NCBI GenBank assembly: GCA_958450325.1
Contig: OY288257.1
Coordinates: 15,333,873-15,397,872, forward strand
Direction: 5' to 3'
DNA: 64,000 bases
From: Agrostemma githago
Lineage: Eukaryota; Streptophyta; Magnoliopsida; Caryophyllales; Caryophyllaceae
Shown piece after piece: positions 1 to 10,856 of this stretch. Within the stretch, counting starts at the first letter, position 1, and each line of letters begins with the position of its first letter. The notes under the pieces were generated by a model. That model saw nothing but the letters and a program-made list of their open reading frames with translations. It searched no databases and had not been told where the DNA came from. The translations under genes were made by a program, and so were the position numbers.

Positions 1-2142
1 CCAACCGAGTCATGTCCTCAATTGATACTGTAGAAGAACACAAGTCTCGGAAAAATTGAGATATCTCAGTTATAGAATTCCACACCGTCGGTGGCAGAAG
101 TTGCTTAAGTGCAACTGGAAGTAGCCTCTCCATGAAGACATGACAGTCGTGACTCTTTAACCCTTGCAGCTTGTGGTTCTTTAGATCAACACAACGTACG
201 AAGTCGGAGGCGTACCTATCGGGGAACTTCAACTTCCCCACCCACTCCAACAACGCCTTCCTCTGAGCTTTGTCAAGGGTGAACAAGGCTCTCGGTTTGG
301 ATCCATCCCTTTTTATGTGTAATTGAGGACGGTCACAAAAATGCTTTACATCTCGCCGGGAGCCTGTAGTGTCACAACTCTTTCCCTCAACATCCATGAC
401 AGTGTGAATCAACTGCTCGAAGAAGTTCTTCTCTATATGCATCACATCTAAATTGTGACGGAGTATCAAAGTCCTCCAATATGGTAGGTCAAAAAATATG
501 CTACGTTTAAACCAACCATTTTTCAACTTCTTGAGGTCTTTGAACTCCTGCTCGGTTCCGTCGACAGTAGACGGGTAATCAGAAATCAACTCCCATATTT
601 CATCTCCTGGGAGTCGATCAGGTGCGTCGTCAAGCACCTCCTCACCCTTCTTGAACGCCTTCTTATTCTTTCTATATGGGTGACCTTCTGGTAGGAACTG
701 CCTATGACAGTCGAACCAACTTATTTTACTAGAATTTGGAAGATAAAAGCTTTGCTCTCATCCATACAACAGGGACATGCTTTCTGACCTACAGTAGACC
801 ACCCCGAGAGCATACCGTACGCGGGAAAGTCGTTTATAGTCCATAACAGAGCTGCTTTCAACTGAAAGTTTTGTCTCAGGGAGACATCATAAGTTTCGAC
901 CCCTACCTCCCACAGTTGTTTCAATTCCTCAATAACAGGTTGCAAGTAAACATCCAAGTGATTTTTCGGGTTTTTGGGTCCAGGCACAATAAGAGATAGG
1001 AAGATGAAAGGTTGCTTCAAACACAACCAAGGAGGTAGGTTATAAGGTGTGATCATCACAGGCCAGCATGAGTACGACTTCCCAAATTGGCCGAAAGGTG
1101 CAAATCCATCGGTACACAACCCAAGTCTTACATTTCGGGGTTCTAACGCAAAGTGGGGATGTAGTCTATCGAAACGCTTCCACTCCTCACCGTCACTCGG
1201 ATGACACATCTTCCCTGGTACCCTAGTGTCCTCCTGGTGCCACCTCATTTGCTCCGCTATGGTTTTTGTGGCATACAATTTTTGAATCCTAGGTGCGATA
1301 GGGAAGTACGTAAGCTGACTTATTGGGATTGGTTTCTTACCCCTAACACCGCTTTTCCATTTTCTACCCCTCAAAACAATGTCCCCCTTAACCGTCTTAT
1401 ACCTACCCTTACCACATCTCCTACATTCATCAAGCATCGCATCGTCCTTCCAAAATAACATGCACCCATCTGGGCAAGCATCAATCTTTTCATGCGGGAG
1501 TTGAAGGTCCTTCACAACCTTTTTGGTTGTGTAGAAAGTTCGGGTCATGATATTGTCTTTTGGGATAACTCTCTCGATCAAGGCAGCAATACCATCGACA
1601 CAAGCGAAGGGTAGGTTGAATTCACATTTAAGGCTTACTACCATAGATGCGACTTCTAACAAAGTCACATCGCACCCTCCGTATAACGGTTTCTCCGAAG
1701 CGTTCAACATGTCAAAAAACGCTTTTGCTCGTGGGTTAGGCTCTTGTGGGTTAGGGGAGTCTTGTGGGTTGGGTGAGTCTCGTGGGTTCTCATTGTTGAA
1801 CAAGTTGCACTCCACAACGTGAACTATCATACCTCTCAACCCCCCCTCATTTTGATGGTTTTCGGTTTCCTCAGACTGAGATGGCTCACCATGACAAATC
1901 CCATTATAATAATCGGGTGAGAAACCATTATAGATGATATGTTCCTTAACGGTAAGGACATCCAAAAATTTTAGGTTCTTGCATTTAGTACACGGACACC
2001 TAACCTCCCCCCTCGATGCGTAGTCTACTGACTTTTTAGCTACCTCGACAAATGATTCAACACCCCTCAAAAATTTGACGGTGGGACGTCTCTTCTTATC
2101 AAGTCTTCCCTCATACATCCATTTCCGTTCAATTCTCTTCAT
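1..2142 (-). pseudogene. CACTA transposase, TNP2 family, frameshifted, partial
   Basis: This is a DDE-type transposase that would cut and join CACTA ends. It starts at an ATG at 2142 (MKRIERKWMYEGRLD). The first ~85 residues match the plant transposase-associated domain, including the CPCTKCKN cysteines. A TNP2 domain follows, with CPDGCMLFWKDD, CRRCGKGRYK, LGLCTDGFAPFGQFGKSYS and the WTINDFPAYGMLSGW-KACPCC block. The frame then meets a stop at 721-723, but homology continues without stops in another frame from about 745 down to base 1 (SWFDCHRQFLP, then HNLDVMHIEKNFFEQL). One base is therefore missing near 741-748. The remaining C-terminus lies off the left edge. The copy cannot make a full protein without frame correction. 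Confidence 0.92.
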
Positions 2143-3017
2143 TTTCTATGTTCAAAAAATATATATAACAAATTAAAGTTTAATTTTCCTAACTTCATTT
2201 AGAACTGACTAAACACAAATGTAATCGCCATCTAACTTAAACTTAATTTCTCTAACTTAATTTCCGTTACTGAGTTTCCTCAATTTAATCACTAATACAT
2301 TAAAGTAAGACCCAAATGTCTTATTAATTTTGAATTGACCTTACGAATATTAGTCAGCGAATTTAATCACAAATGTATTCAAAATTTAATCCCAATTTAC
2401 GAAAATACTACGTAATTTATCAATTTAATCCCAATTTGACCGAACAAAACACAAAAATTCATGGCTTAGGTCACACAAAAACAGCTTAAACAGGTCAAAT
2501 AAGGTCAAATTTTCGGATACAGATATCATAATTTCAAAAGCACCGATAACACCTATTCACCACCCCGATCACGATAGAAGTGGTTTCGTGAAAATCCGAC
2601 ATTATTTCGACACCTTTTGGTCCGTCTTAAGTCACAGAAAACCTCAAGGGTGGCCCTATAGGTCATTCTATCTCAATTCATCCAAATTCATCAAACCCTA
2701 ATCCAAAATCTTCAAATTGTGATGGGCAAAACTAATCTACCTAATCGAATTTTGAGCTAAACTAATCAACCTAATCAAAATTTAGACCTAAACACTATTA
2801 ACTACCAATAAATAACAATAACAATCAAATACAAGAACTAGTTATAATGAAAAATATAGAGTTAAGTAAGAAAACATACCAAAATATTGAATAGAAGAAT
2901 GAAAAATGGAGGAGAGGATTGGAGATAGGGCTCGCCGGGTAAGGGAGGATGAATGTAGAGAGTAGTTTTTTTTAGAGAGTGAAGGGGGAGAGGGGGGTGG
3001 GCGGGTATAAGTGGCCA

Positions 3018-3304
3018 TATCTGGGTGGACGGGCGTCCACTATCAGACGCCAAATTCAGCCAAATTGGCGTCCGACAGTGGACGCCATACACCCTAAATG
3101 GCGTCTGACAGTGGACGCCAATTTGGGAATATGGCGTCCGCTTGTGGACGCCCGTCTACCCAGAATTTTGCCTCCCAAGTTCAGTCGGACGCCAATTTGT
3201 TTTACGCCAAATTTGGCGTCCGACTGTGGACGCCCGTTTGTATTTTCAGACGCCATATAGGCGTCCATAAGCTGAGGACGCCCGCCAAGTGGACGCCCGA
3301 GACT
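3018..3304 (-). repeat. CACTA subterminal repeat array
   Basis: The nonamer GGCGTCCAC and relatives (GGCGTCCGA, GGACGCC) occur about 15 times in both orientations directly inside the terminal inverted repeat. Such arrays are the usual binding sites for CACTA-encoded proteins; the binding role here is inferred. Short open frames across this zone only reflect the repeats. Confidence 0.85.
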
Positions 3305-3319
3305 GTTTTTCTTGTAGTG
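3305..3319 (-). repeat. CACTA terminal inverted repeat
   Basis: On the minus strand the end reads CACTACAAGAAAAAC, the standard CACTA start. It fixes the outer boundary of the transposon at 3319. Confidence 0.9.
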
Positions 3320-3379
3320 AATTAATCAAGATGATGAATAAAAATTAACGTAAAACATGAAAGCAATATCGAAACTCAC

Positions 3380-3443
3380 CATAGTTATACTCGATTAATT
3401 GCTTATCAACAGTTGATGAAGATGTCGCGATCATTGAATTCAT
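3380..3443 (-). other. Possible short first exon, unassigned
   Basis: On the minus strand an ATG at 3443 opens 21 codons (MNSMIATSSSTVDKQLIEYNY) that end at a good splice-donor sequence, G|GTGAGT at 3380/3379. The CACTA end lies 60 bases into the would-be intron. No family is recognised. It could be a host exon cut off by the transposon or a chance frame, so confidence is low. Confidence 0.2.
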
Positions 3444-3536
3444 AGTAACGGGATTTCGAGCACATATTTGATTGAATGAATGAACGAACGTGATGATGGG
3501 AGCATTTTTTTTAAGGTTTTGATGAAGATGTAACGT

Positions 3537-3582
3537 GAATGAATGAATGAATGAATGAATGAATGAATGAATGAATGAATGA
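3537..3582. repeat. (GAAT)n microsatellite
   Basis: About 11.5 perfect GAAT units, in a wider stretch rich in the same tetramer (3475-3500). Confidence 0.95.
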
Positions 3583-3758
3583 GGAATGAAGATGATTATG
3601 AGAGTTATAGTTTCCTAAAATCATGAGATTTATTTTAGGATACTAAATCTTTTTTTTTAATATAAATATTAGGATGCATCTTGTCCATCCATCCTCATCC
3701 CATCCAATGGATAGGATGATGACTTAGGGACTCATCTAGAGTAAAGGAGTCATAAGAG

Positions 3759-3760
<2 letters not shown>

Positions 3761-3794
<34 letters not shown>

Positions 3795-3893
3795 GACCTC
3801 CTCATGAATTTGGCTTCACATGTCACTTCATCATTGGACCTTTTCCCCTTTGTGCCAAAAGCAAAGGCAAACAATTCATCGGGACGGAAGGAG
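3761..3893. mobile_element. Stowaway-type MITE, right half, fused to (AT)n
   Basis: Bases 3790-3893 match the right half of the complete MITE at 11694-11878 (shared CACATGTCAC, AAAGGCAAACAATTCAT and a final ACGGAAGGAG followed by TA). The left half is replaced by an (AT)n tract at about 3761-3790. No left terminal repeat is visible. Confidence 0.6.
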
Positions 3894-4473
3894 TATATAC
3901 TCACTCGATACCACTAAGATCTTCTCATTTATTCAAATGTGAAGATTATAATTATCATATAGAATGATTATTTTGGTAGGGTAGACTACAAAATACGGAA
4001 TATACTATTAAAATTCATATAAAAAAAGTTTCACAAATTACATAATATAAGTCTTACATCTGAGACAGTCCATTTTTAATTTATTTTTTTATTTTTTAAT
4101 GAAAAACTGAATAGCTTTTTTACCCAAAGAGAACGTATCACGGCGTGCTAACCATTACAAAAAGTTCATTATTATACAATTTTTGATAAATATTTATGTG
4201 TTTTATGGTATGTTAAAGAGAGAAGTGGGTATCTCGAGATGTGAGATGATATAAACCGAGTATATAAAAAATATAAATAATATTTTCATTAATTACAAGT
4301 TATTTAATAATCCGTACATTTCAAGACATTACTCAAATATTTTGATTAGTTTTGCGATTTAAAAAATATTTTCCTATTTCTAAATTATACGATAAATAGT
4401 AAAAATAAAATAATAATTTTTTTATTTTAAATCTTAAATGAAATATTCTATAAGATAAATATATTATAAACAC

Positions 4474-4500
4474 CGTGCATTGCACGAGGCCTATACTAGT
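4474..4500 (+). mobile_element. Helitron 3' terminus
   Basis: A short hairpin (CGTGC-ATT-GCACG, 4474-4486) is followed ten bases later by CTAG (4496-4499) and a T, the standard Helitron 3' end (hairpin plus CTRR, inserted between A and T). The element would extend left; its TC start was not located. Bases 3894-4473 are AT-rich and otherwise unremarkable. Confidence 0.55.
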
Positions 4501-5720
4501 TAATCATTCAACTTATTAATCCATTAAAAAAAACAGTTATACATATTCAAAATTTTCTTCCAGTGGTGACTACTAACTAGTAAAGCATCCTATATACTCC
4601 ATATAGGTTATACTCCATTATTAATCAATCAATCAAACTAATATATAATTGGAGGATGAAAAACACAACTGATTAGGGCTAGGGTTTTGGCAATCCCGAA
4701 ATTAAGACGATCAAGGAGCATATACAAGTAGGTTGACTATTCCCTCTTTTAGCCCTCGCTTGGGTTGACTTTGGATAGTTTATACTCCAGTACAGTATGT
4801 ATTCTTGTTTCATATAATGGCAATACAAATGAAAGAAGTTGATCATGGACGACTCTATGTTATGAATTTATGATGAATGCCGAGGCAATACTTGCTCTTG
4901 TATTTTTATTACTCCACACGGAGTATATTATTTGGGGTCTTATAAATAAATGGAGTCACAATGACGTAAGTTGTTGAGCGACTATAAAACGACTAGGTCA
5001 TGACTCATGACTAATGTGAGAAAAATTCTCTGTATTTATTAATTAAGACACGTACGTAGCCTAATCACTACTCTCTTCATTCACTATTTTTTTTCATCAT
5101 TTCATTAAAATATTTCTCACAAATATTTATAAAATGAGACGAAAAATAATGAACATAGGTAGTATATTGTGTCATGAACGGAGTATTATTTTGATATGAC
5201 ATTATTCATATGTCAAATTGTGTCAATCCAGGCCACTTCATCTTAATGAGGTAGACGATTATATTTTTTCCAACTTAATTACTTCAGTTCAATCCATCTC
5301 GTTTTAATTTATATTCAATTAAGTTAGGTTTAGTCTTAATCAATTCAGTTAAATTTAGCTCACTTAAATCCCATTATCATTCAAAACTATATTTCATTTT
5401 AGTAGTATAATAAAGTGTAGTTTATATTTTAGTTCCGCCGGAAAGAAGATGCATGGTCTCAATGATTTATCCTGAGTGTATGCAATTGTCTAACGTACAA
5501 CTAATAACATAGACTTATTGAGACGACTGATAAAACAACGAGAGACTTTAAAATACATGAGTATTATTGTAGGTGAATATAATGATGCATCGCTCCATCA
5601 AGTCATCAACAACAGTGGAAGCGTTTGATTCATCAAACAAAAATACACGCACACACGACCACTGAAAAGTACAGTAAATAGTACTCCCTTACTCGTAATT
5701 AATCCATAGTGATTGGCCTA
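4501..5720. other. AT-rich intergenic, no gene seen
   Basis: There is no credible coding frame. Several isolated CGGAGTA/TACTCC motifs look like scraps of MITE ends. Confidence 0.6.
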
Positions 5721-5919
5721 CTCCCTCCGTATTATTATCCTTTAATTTTGGTACAAAATCTAAGAAAATTGGTACTGATCAATTAATGAATGACAAATAT
5801 ATCAAATTGGATGTAAAAGATCAATTTAGTTATCAATCTACTTTCTTAAATGAAAATGACAACAAGTGATCGAGACATCCCAAAATAGAATAGGACAATA
5901 AATGATCGGGACATGAGAG
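5721..5919. mobile_element. Stowaway-type MITE, complete
   Basis: It begins CTCCCTCCGTATTATTATCC directly after TA (5719-5720). It ends in a degenerate right repeat (GATCGGGACATGAGAG) followed by TA (5920-5921). The internal sequence is repeated at 6045-6230. Confidence 0.65.
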
Positions 5920-6044
5920 TATTACTTTTGAATCAAAGTTGACGGAAATAACAATGAGTAAATTTATACTCACCCATTTGTGTAATACACTCAACAAAAA
6001 TCTACCAAAAATGAAAGTATATATACTCACCCATCAAAGTCAAT

Positions 6045-6230
6045 TGTTGTCCTTTGATTTTGTCATAGAGACAAAGAAATATGGAATTGGCTCATTAGTG
6101 AATGACAAATGTACCAAATTGGGTGTGAAGGGGTAAATTGTTCATCGATCTTATTCCTTAAATGGAAAGAACAACAATTAGCCAAGACACCCAAAATGAA
6201 ATAGGACAACAAATGATCGGGACGAAGAGC
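6045..6230. mobile_element. Second copy of the same MITE family, left end lost
   Basis: It runs parallel to 5738-5919 in the same orientation, sharing blocks such as AATGAATGACAAAT, GAAATAGGACAA and AAATGATCGGGAC. The CTCCCTCCG left end is missing, so this is a partial or decayed copy about 125 bases after the first. Confidence 0.6.
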
Positions 6231-6303
6231 GTAACTATTGCATATGTAATACAACCAAAAGGGTGAACGGAAGAAAGGGAGCATTAGTAGAACACTATTT
6301 TTT

Positions 6304-6461
6304 TTGTGACGAAATTATCCGTCACAAACTTATAACGGGTCAAATACCACCTCCGTTTATATAGAAAATACAAAATACTACAAAAGCACGTGAGTTGTCT
6401 TTTCTACCTAAATGAGGAGTATTTGACCCATTATAACGAATGATAGATATATTTGTTACAA
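6304..6461. mobile_element. Foldback MITE
   Basis: The left arm TTGTGACGAAATTATCC...TTATAACGGGTCAAATAC matches, as an inverted repeat over about 43 bases, the right arm ending GTATTTGACCCATTATAAC...GTTACAA. The short central region has no coding sequence. The superfamily cannot be assigned. Confidence 0.55.
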
Positions 6462-7209
6462 GAGAGAGTAACTGTGACTCCCTCCGATTTTTATGGTTCT
6501 TCTTGTACGGAGTATTTCTTTTAGTACCATTTTTTTGTTTCTTCTCATTTTTACTCTTTATTTTTTTTTGTTCATCTTATTTTACCTTTTTGTTCTTATT
6601 GGATCTATCTTATTAGATACAAGTCATTTCATAAGGTCCTTCATTTATTATTTTACGGTATTTCTTATTCCATGTGCAAATATGAACTAGAATAAAGAAC
6701 AAAAATAAATAAATAAATAAAGGGTGAAAAGGAGGTTGGGAATAATAAGGGGAAAAGGAAAAAAGATTGAGTGCAAGTGTTGTCCTTTGAGACATCTGTA
6801 GTTCTTTTCAGAGCATGTCATGTCATTCAATGCCTGTCGTAATCCTCCTCGATGTCTCACTACACTACATACATACTCTCTTTCTTGGAATTTATTTATT
6901 TATTTTTGATTTCTTCCTGTAATCACTAATCAGAAAATTGATGTCAGTCAGTCAGTTTGCCTTCCGGTTGCACGCACAATCACTCGGGTTTTTAACTATG
7001 GGTTAATAACCAATCAAGTCACCAGGAGTACAACTGAGTATATACTTTGAATTTGTCTGAAACGTCTATTATGGAGATAATTACAAACCATATTTTTATT
7101 AGGGTTTTCTAATAATTACTGGTATTTGTCTAGGTTATGATGTTTCTAGGTTTTGTGTAATGGTTTTAAAGTACGTACTAGATTTATTTTATTTTCGAAA
7201 TTACTATTT
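6462..7209. other. AT-rich intergenic with one lone MITE end
   Basis: A CTCCCTCCG motif at about 6479 has no convincing partner. No gene is seen. Confidence 0.5.
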
Positions 7210-7917
7210 CATACACGCTTTTTACTACGTTGTACACATTTTGTCACAAAATTTTCCTTCATTACCCTTTTCAATTTTCAAATATTTGGTTTAGAGAGAA
7301 CTTCCCAATTGCCCTAAACCTAACCAACTCATTAAAAAAAATCAATTAGGAATCTGAATTAGTTAATTAAACAATAATTATTTCAATTCATTAGTTAAAT
7401 TTCAACTATTTTTATCTTTGATATTACTGTATTAGTTGTATTCTACGAATTATTATTTTTCAAATCCGTTTTTGTTTTCGTTTTTTTCGATTGGGTGTCA
7501 ATCCTATCGGAGGTACAAGAAATAGGAAGAACACATGGTGGAGGGTGGTGGTTTCAGAGGGGAGGCCGACGACTTACGTGGGGAGAGGTGCCCGACGTGG
7601 ATGACGGCGGATCGAGGTGGTCGTAGGGGAGAACGACAACAAGGTGAGTGAGATAGCGGGTCGGCTTGTGAGAAGAGTAGGTAAAGGCCGGGAGGGCGGT
7701 CGGCGAAAGGCCAATGGCCGACGTGAGTTTGTGAAGGGGGTGATTGGCTGAGTAGGAGGTGAGACTATGGGGGTTGGGAGTTAATCTAGAAATTTTCCAG
7801 ATCTCCCCCCCCCCCCCCCCCTTTTTTTTCTTTTCTTTAAAATTCGATGATGGAGGGGAAGAAGTGAGAAGGGTAAAGACTGAATGCGCGTGTACAATGA
7901 AGTAATTAGCGTGTATG
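7210..7917. mobile_element. TIR element with GC-rich interior
   Basis: The ends form imperfect inverted repeats of about 28 bases: left ATACACGCTTTTTACTACG, right (reverse complement) ATACACGCTAATTACTTCA, both followed by TTGTACAC. The interior at about 7530-7790 is clearly richer in G and C than the flanks and has no long open frame. A poly-C tract (7805-7821) then poly-T follows. This could be a non-autonomous Mutator-like element that captured host sequence; I could not define a target duplication. Confidence 0.5.
7805..7829 (+). repeat. (C)17(T)8 homopolymer tract
   Basis: Seventeen C followed by eight T, inside the TIR element near its right end. Confidence 0.95.
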
Positions 7918-7958
7918 ATTTAGCACGTCCCTTTATTTTTATTGTTCCCATCAATCAG

Positions 7959-7972
7959 ATTAAAGAAATGGA
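7959..7972 (+). repeat. Target site duplication, left copy
   Basis: ATTAAAGAAATGGA is repeated exactly at 10459-10472 and flanks the non-LTR element. Confidence 0.9.
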
Positions 7973-8419
7973 ATTACCAACAATAAGCCCGACTCCAATC
8001 TCTCACTAAAAACTTCCCCCTTCTCTACAAAAAAAACCCCAAATCCTAAAACCTAATTGCCTACCATCACAGCCGCCGCCACCACCCATTTTCCTTCCTA
8101 TCTTTCAATCTTTGTCGGAGATGGACTATTTTTCTAGCCCCATCTCTGACCACTCGATCGTCTACATTTTTGATTGATAGTTTTCGCACCGATTTCCCGC
8201 TGATTCCGTGTGTTGGGTCTGTTCCTCGCCTCTCGTTATTTTGTGTTGGGTGTTATGTCGGTCTGAGTTTCGTCGTACCTGAACCCCTCCGATCGTCGAT
8301 CTTTGATTCCCGTCGCGCTCTGCCCCTTCCTCCGATCGTCGTACTCCGTTGTCTGTCCGGTCGTCGTTCCGTGTCCGATGGTTTTCTCTGCTGTTTTTGT
8401 GTCCCATGGTCTTCAACTT

Positions 8420-8850
8420 CTAGAGGTGATTCTCCCTCCCCTCGCCCCCTTCCCCCATCTCTAGTTTATGACTTTATGTTTGTCTTTTTTGGTCCCGATG
8501 TTGTCTTGCATGGTTCTGGCTAGGTGTTCCCCGCTCCCCTAGACCTCTTCCCCCACCGTAGCCCTATGTAAGAATGTCTGGGATTGATTTTTTTATGGGT
8601 TTTTTGTTTGTTTCTCTTCTTTGGTCCCGATGTTATTGTCTTGCATATTTGCCTAGGTGTTCCCCCCCTCCCCTCGCCCCCTTCTCCCACCGTAGCCCCA
8701 TGTAAGAATTGATTTTTTATGGGTTTTTTTGTTTGTTTCTCTTGTTTGGTCCCGGTGTTATTGTCTTGCATGTTTGGCTCGGTGTTCCCCCCTCCCGTCG
8801 CACCCTTCCCCCACCGAGCCCTATGTAAGAACGTCTGGGATTATTTTTTT
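8420..8850 (+). repeat. ~130-bp tandem repeats, about four units
   Basis: Units start at the block GTGTTCCCC-CTCCCCTCG, continue through CCACCGTAGCCC-ATGTAAGAA and TTGTTTGTTTCTCTT, and end with TTGGTCCCGATGTTATTGTC. Three clear units begin at about 8523, 8656 and 8782, with a diverged one before. Confidence 0.85.
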
Positions 8851-9383
8851 ATGGGTCGTTTTAGGTTTAGGGGCATGAATGACTTTCGTTTGGTTCCATT
8901 GGTGGTGGTTAGTGTCCGACGGTCAGTCTTGGCTTTCTCTTCGAGTGAGTTTGGGTCGGGCCTTCTTTCTCTTTCTGTCTTTTTCGTTTTGTCTCATCTT
9001 TGTTGTGGGCGGTGGTCAGCTCTCAATGCATGTGGTCATTGAGAATTTTTCTAGGTTGGTCTTCATTGTTGTGGGTGATCGGTGTTTGATTGACCACAAG
9101 TTAGGATGGATCATGGATTTGTGTGGTTGGTTGTGATGGTGGATTTTCTTCCAAATCAATGATGCTTCTTAAATATTTAATAATGTTGTTATTCATATTC
9201 ACAATAATCTCCTTTAGAAGACTTTATGGGGTGAGTTTGGTCCTCGGGCTTAATGGGTGTGTTGGTTTAACTCTAGACTCTTTCTCTAGAATGGTGTTGC
9301 TTTGTAGGAAGGTTGAGGGGCAGCGTGGCCTCCTTATCGTCATCTTGAGGTGCTCTTTGATTTGCTGACCTTGTTGTAGGCGT

Positions 9384-10072
9384 TAGGGGTGAGCAAAACC
9401 GGATATCCGATCCGGTTTTGTAAACCGTATCAGATATCCGGTTTTAAAAATCAAAAAAATTCCGATCCGTATCTGATCCGGTTTTTTCCGGATATCCGGA
9501 TCTGGATATCCGATTTCCAGATATCCGGTTTTTTTCGGATATCCGGTTTTCGGATATTCGGTATCCGGTTTTATATTTTTCGTCTATTTTTCTTTTTTGT
9601 TTAAAATAATTTTTTCATTTTTAATTAAGAGTAATTAATTGATTTTTAAGCAACGTTACGTTTTATATAAATTGATATAATAAAATATATAAAAAAAACC
9701 TCACAAAAATGGTATATATGTCTTACGGTACAATTATTCTAACAAAATATTACGTTTCAATACATAATATCATAAATTTACTAATAGTTTTGTTTTTTAC
9801 CTTTAAAAATAATTGGTGAGTTTTGAATTCTTTATTGTATAATTCATATTAGAATTATATTTTTCATATTTTTTATTATTTTTAAAAAACCGGATCGGAA
9901 ACCGGATATCCGATTTCTATTTTCCCCGATACGTATCCGCTACGGTTTTAAGGAAAACCGTATCGTATATCCGGTTATTCGTATCGGATATCCGGAAATT
10001 CATATAATTGAAAGCGTATACCGTATCGTATACGTATAATAAAACCGTATCGTATATTTTTGCTCACCCCTA
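9384..10072 (+). mobile_element. hAT-type non-autonomous element, nested
   Basis: The ends are TAGGGGTGAGCAAAA and its near-exact inverse TTTTTGCTCACCCCTA. They are flanked by a perfect 8-base duplication GTAGGCGT (9376-9383 and 10073-10080), as expected for hAT. No transposase is present. Both subterminal zones are filled with the palindrome GGATATCC and its relatives (CCGGATATCCGG, CGTATCGTATA). The centre is AT-rich. Confidence 0.88.
9400..9566. repeat. GGATATCC palindrome array, left zone
   Basis: At least eight ATATCCG/CGGATAT motifs lie close together directly inside the left hAT end; a related array at 9890-10055 sits inside the right end. By analogy with hAT subterminal repeats they may be transposase-binding sites. 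Confidence 0.75.
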
Positions 10073-10524
10073 GTAGGCGTGTTCGACCACCAAACTGCAG
10101 GAGTTTTCGCTCCATTGATGACAGGTCTTATGGACTTTTTTTCACCCTTCCTTTCTACGTCTTTATGGCGTAAGTAGTGCATTTTGTTTGTGTCAGTCGT
10201 CCTATCAGCGGTCATATGGAGTTTTCTGCTTGAATGAGGATATGGTGGATGATAATGTTTGTGCCTTCTCTACTGATTTTTGTCAACATGCTTTGCTCTT
10301 AGACAACGTAGTTTCATCATGTTTAGGCTGCTTTTAAGTTCATTTATCTTTATTTTGTTTTATCTAACCCCTCAATCTCTCAACAAAAGAGTTTACAATA
10401 TAATGATGGTTCTTAACTTGTTGTAGGGTGATTTATCTTTGTTGGCAAAAAAAAAAAAATTAAAGAAATGGAGGAGAAATACTATGAGTAATAAATTTGA
10501 CCAAGAAGAAAATTAAAGGAAATA

Positions 10525-10856
10525 CTCCCCCAAGTTCGTTTCTATTTTTGTCCCAAATACTTTTGGGTGGAAAATAAGGAGGGAATGTATTATATTAATA
10601 AAAGTGATGGTGCATTGAAAAAAGTAAGAGAGATGAATATTATATTAATTAAATGAGAAAATGTGGATTGAAAAAGTATGAAAGATGAATATTATATTAA
10701 TTAATGAGGGATAATTCGTGTAATATAAGAAAAGTAGTGAGGATAAGATGATAAAGTCATTTGAAAAAGTTTTTCCATGATAGAAAGTTAGACTAATATT
10801 AAACTCAGTTAAAAAAAGAAAAGAAAAGTGAGACAAAAATAAGAACTCGTAGGGAG
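10525..10856. mobile_element. Stowaway-type MITE
   Basis: The left end CTCCCCCAAGTTCGTTTCTA and right end (reverse complement CTCCCTACGAGTTCTTATTT) are inverted repeats flanked by TA on both sides. The interior is AT-rich and non-coding. Confidence 0.7.

Larger units (their letters stand above)
1..3319 (-). mobile_element. CACTA (En/Spm) DNA transposon, 5' portion
   Basis: The element reads on the minus strand and its 5' end is at 3319, where the terminal inverted repeat CACTACAAGAAAAAC is seen (reverse complement of 3305-3319). Inward come a subterminal repeat zone, an AT-rich leader of about 870 bases with no clear coding sequence (2143-3012), and the TNP2-type transposase. The 3' end lies beyond the left edge. 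CACTA elements duplicate 3 bases of target; the base triplet beyond 3319 is AAT, but the partner copy is outside the window. Confidence 0.93.
7973..10458 (+). mobile_element. Non-autonomous non-LTR retroelement (LINE-derived)
   Basis: The element has a 14-base perfect target duplication and ends in GGC plus about 13 A, the marks of target-primed reverse transcription. It carries no reverse transcriptase or endonuclease. The 5' part (7973-8425) is CT-rich and leader-like. A tandem array of about 130-base units follows (8420-8850), then unique sequence, a nested hAT-type element (9384-10072) and a 3' region. Open frames such as 8170-8523 show no family resemblance and are not called as genes. 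It may be an internally deleted LINE that kept both untranslated ends. Confidence 0.75.

Noticed and set aside
2979..3325. Several overlapping 70-90-residue frames
   Set aside because: They are produced by the CACTA subterminal repeat array in several frames.
6479..6514. CTCCCTCCG with TACGGAGTA 30 bases later
   Set aside because: Too close to form a MITE, and no clear partner end was found.
8170..8523. 117-residue frame and neighbouring frames at 8719-9368
   Set aside because: No domain similarity; they lie in a non-coding retroelement, partly within tandem repeats.
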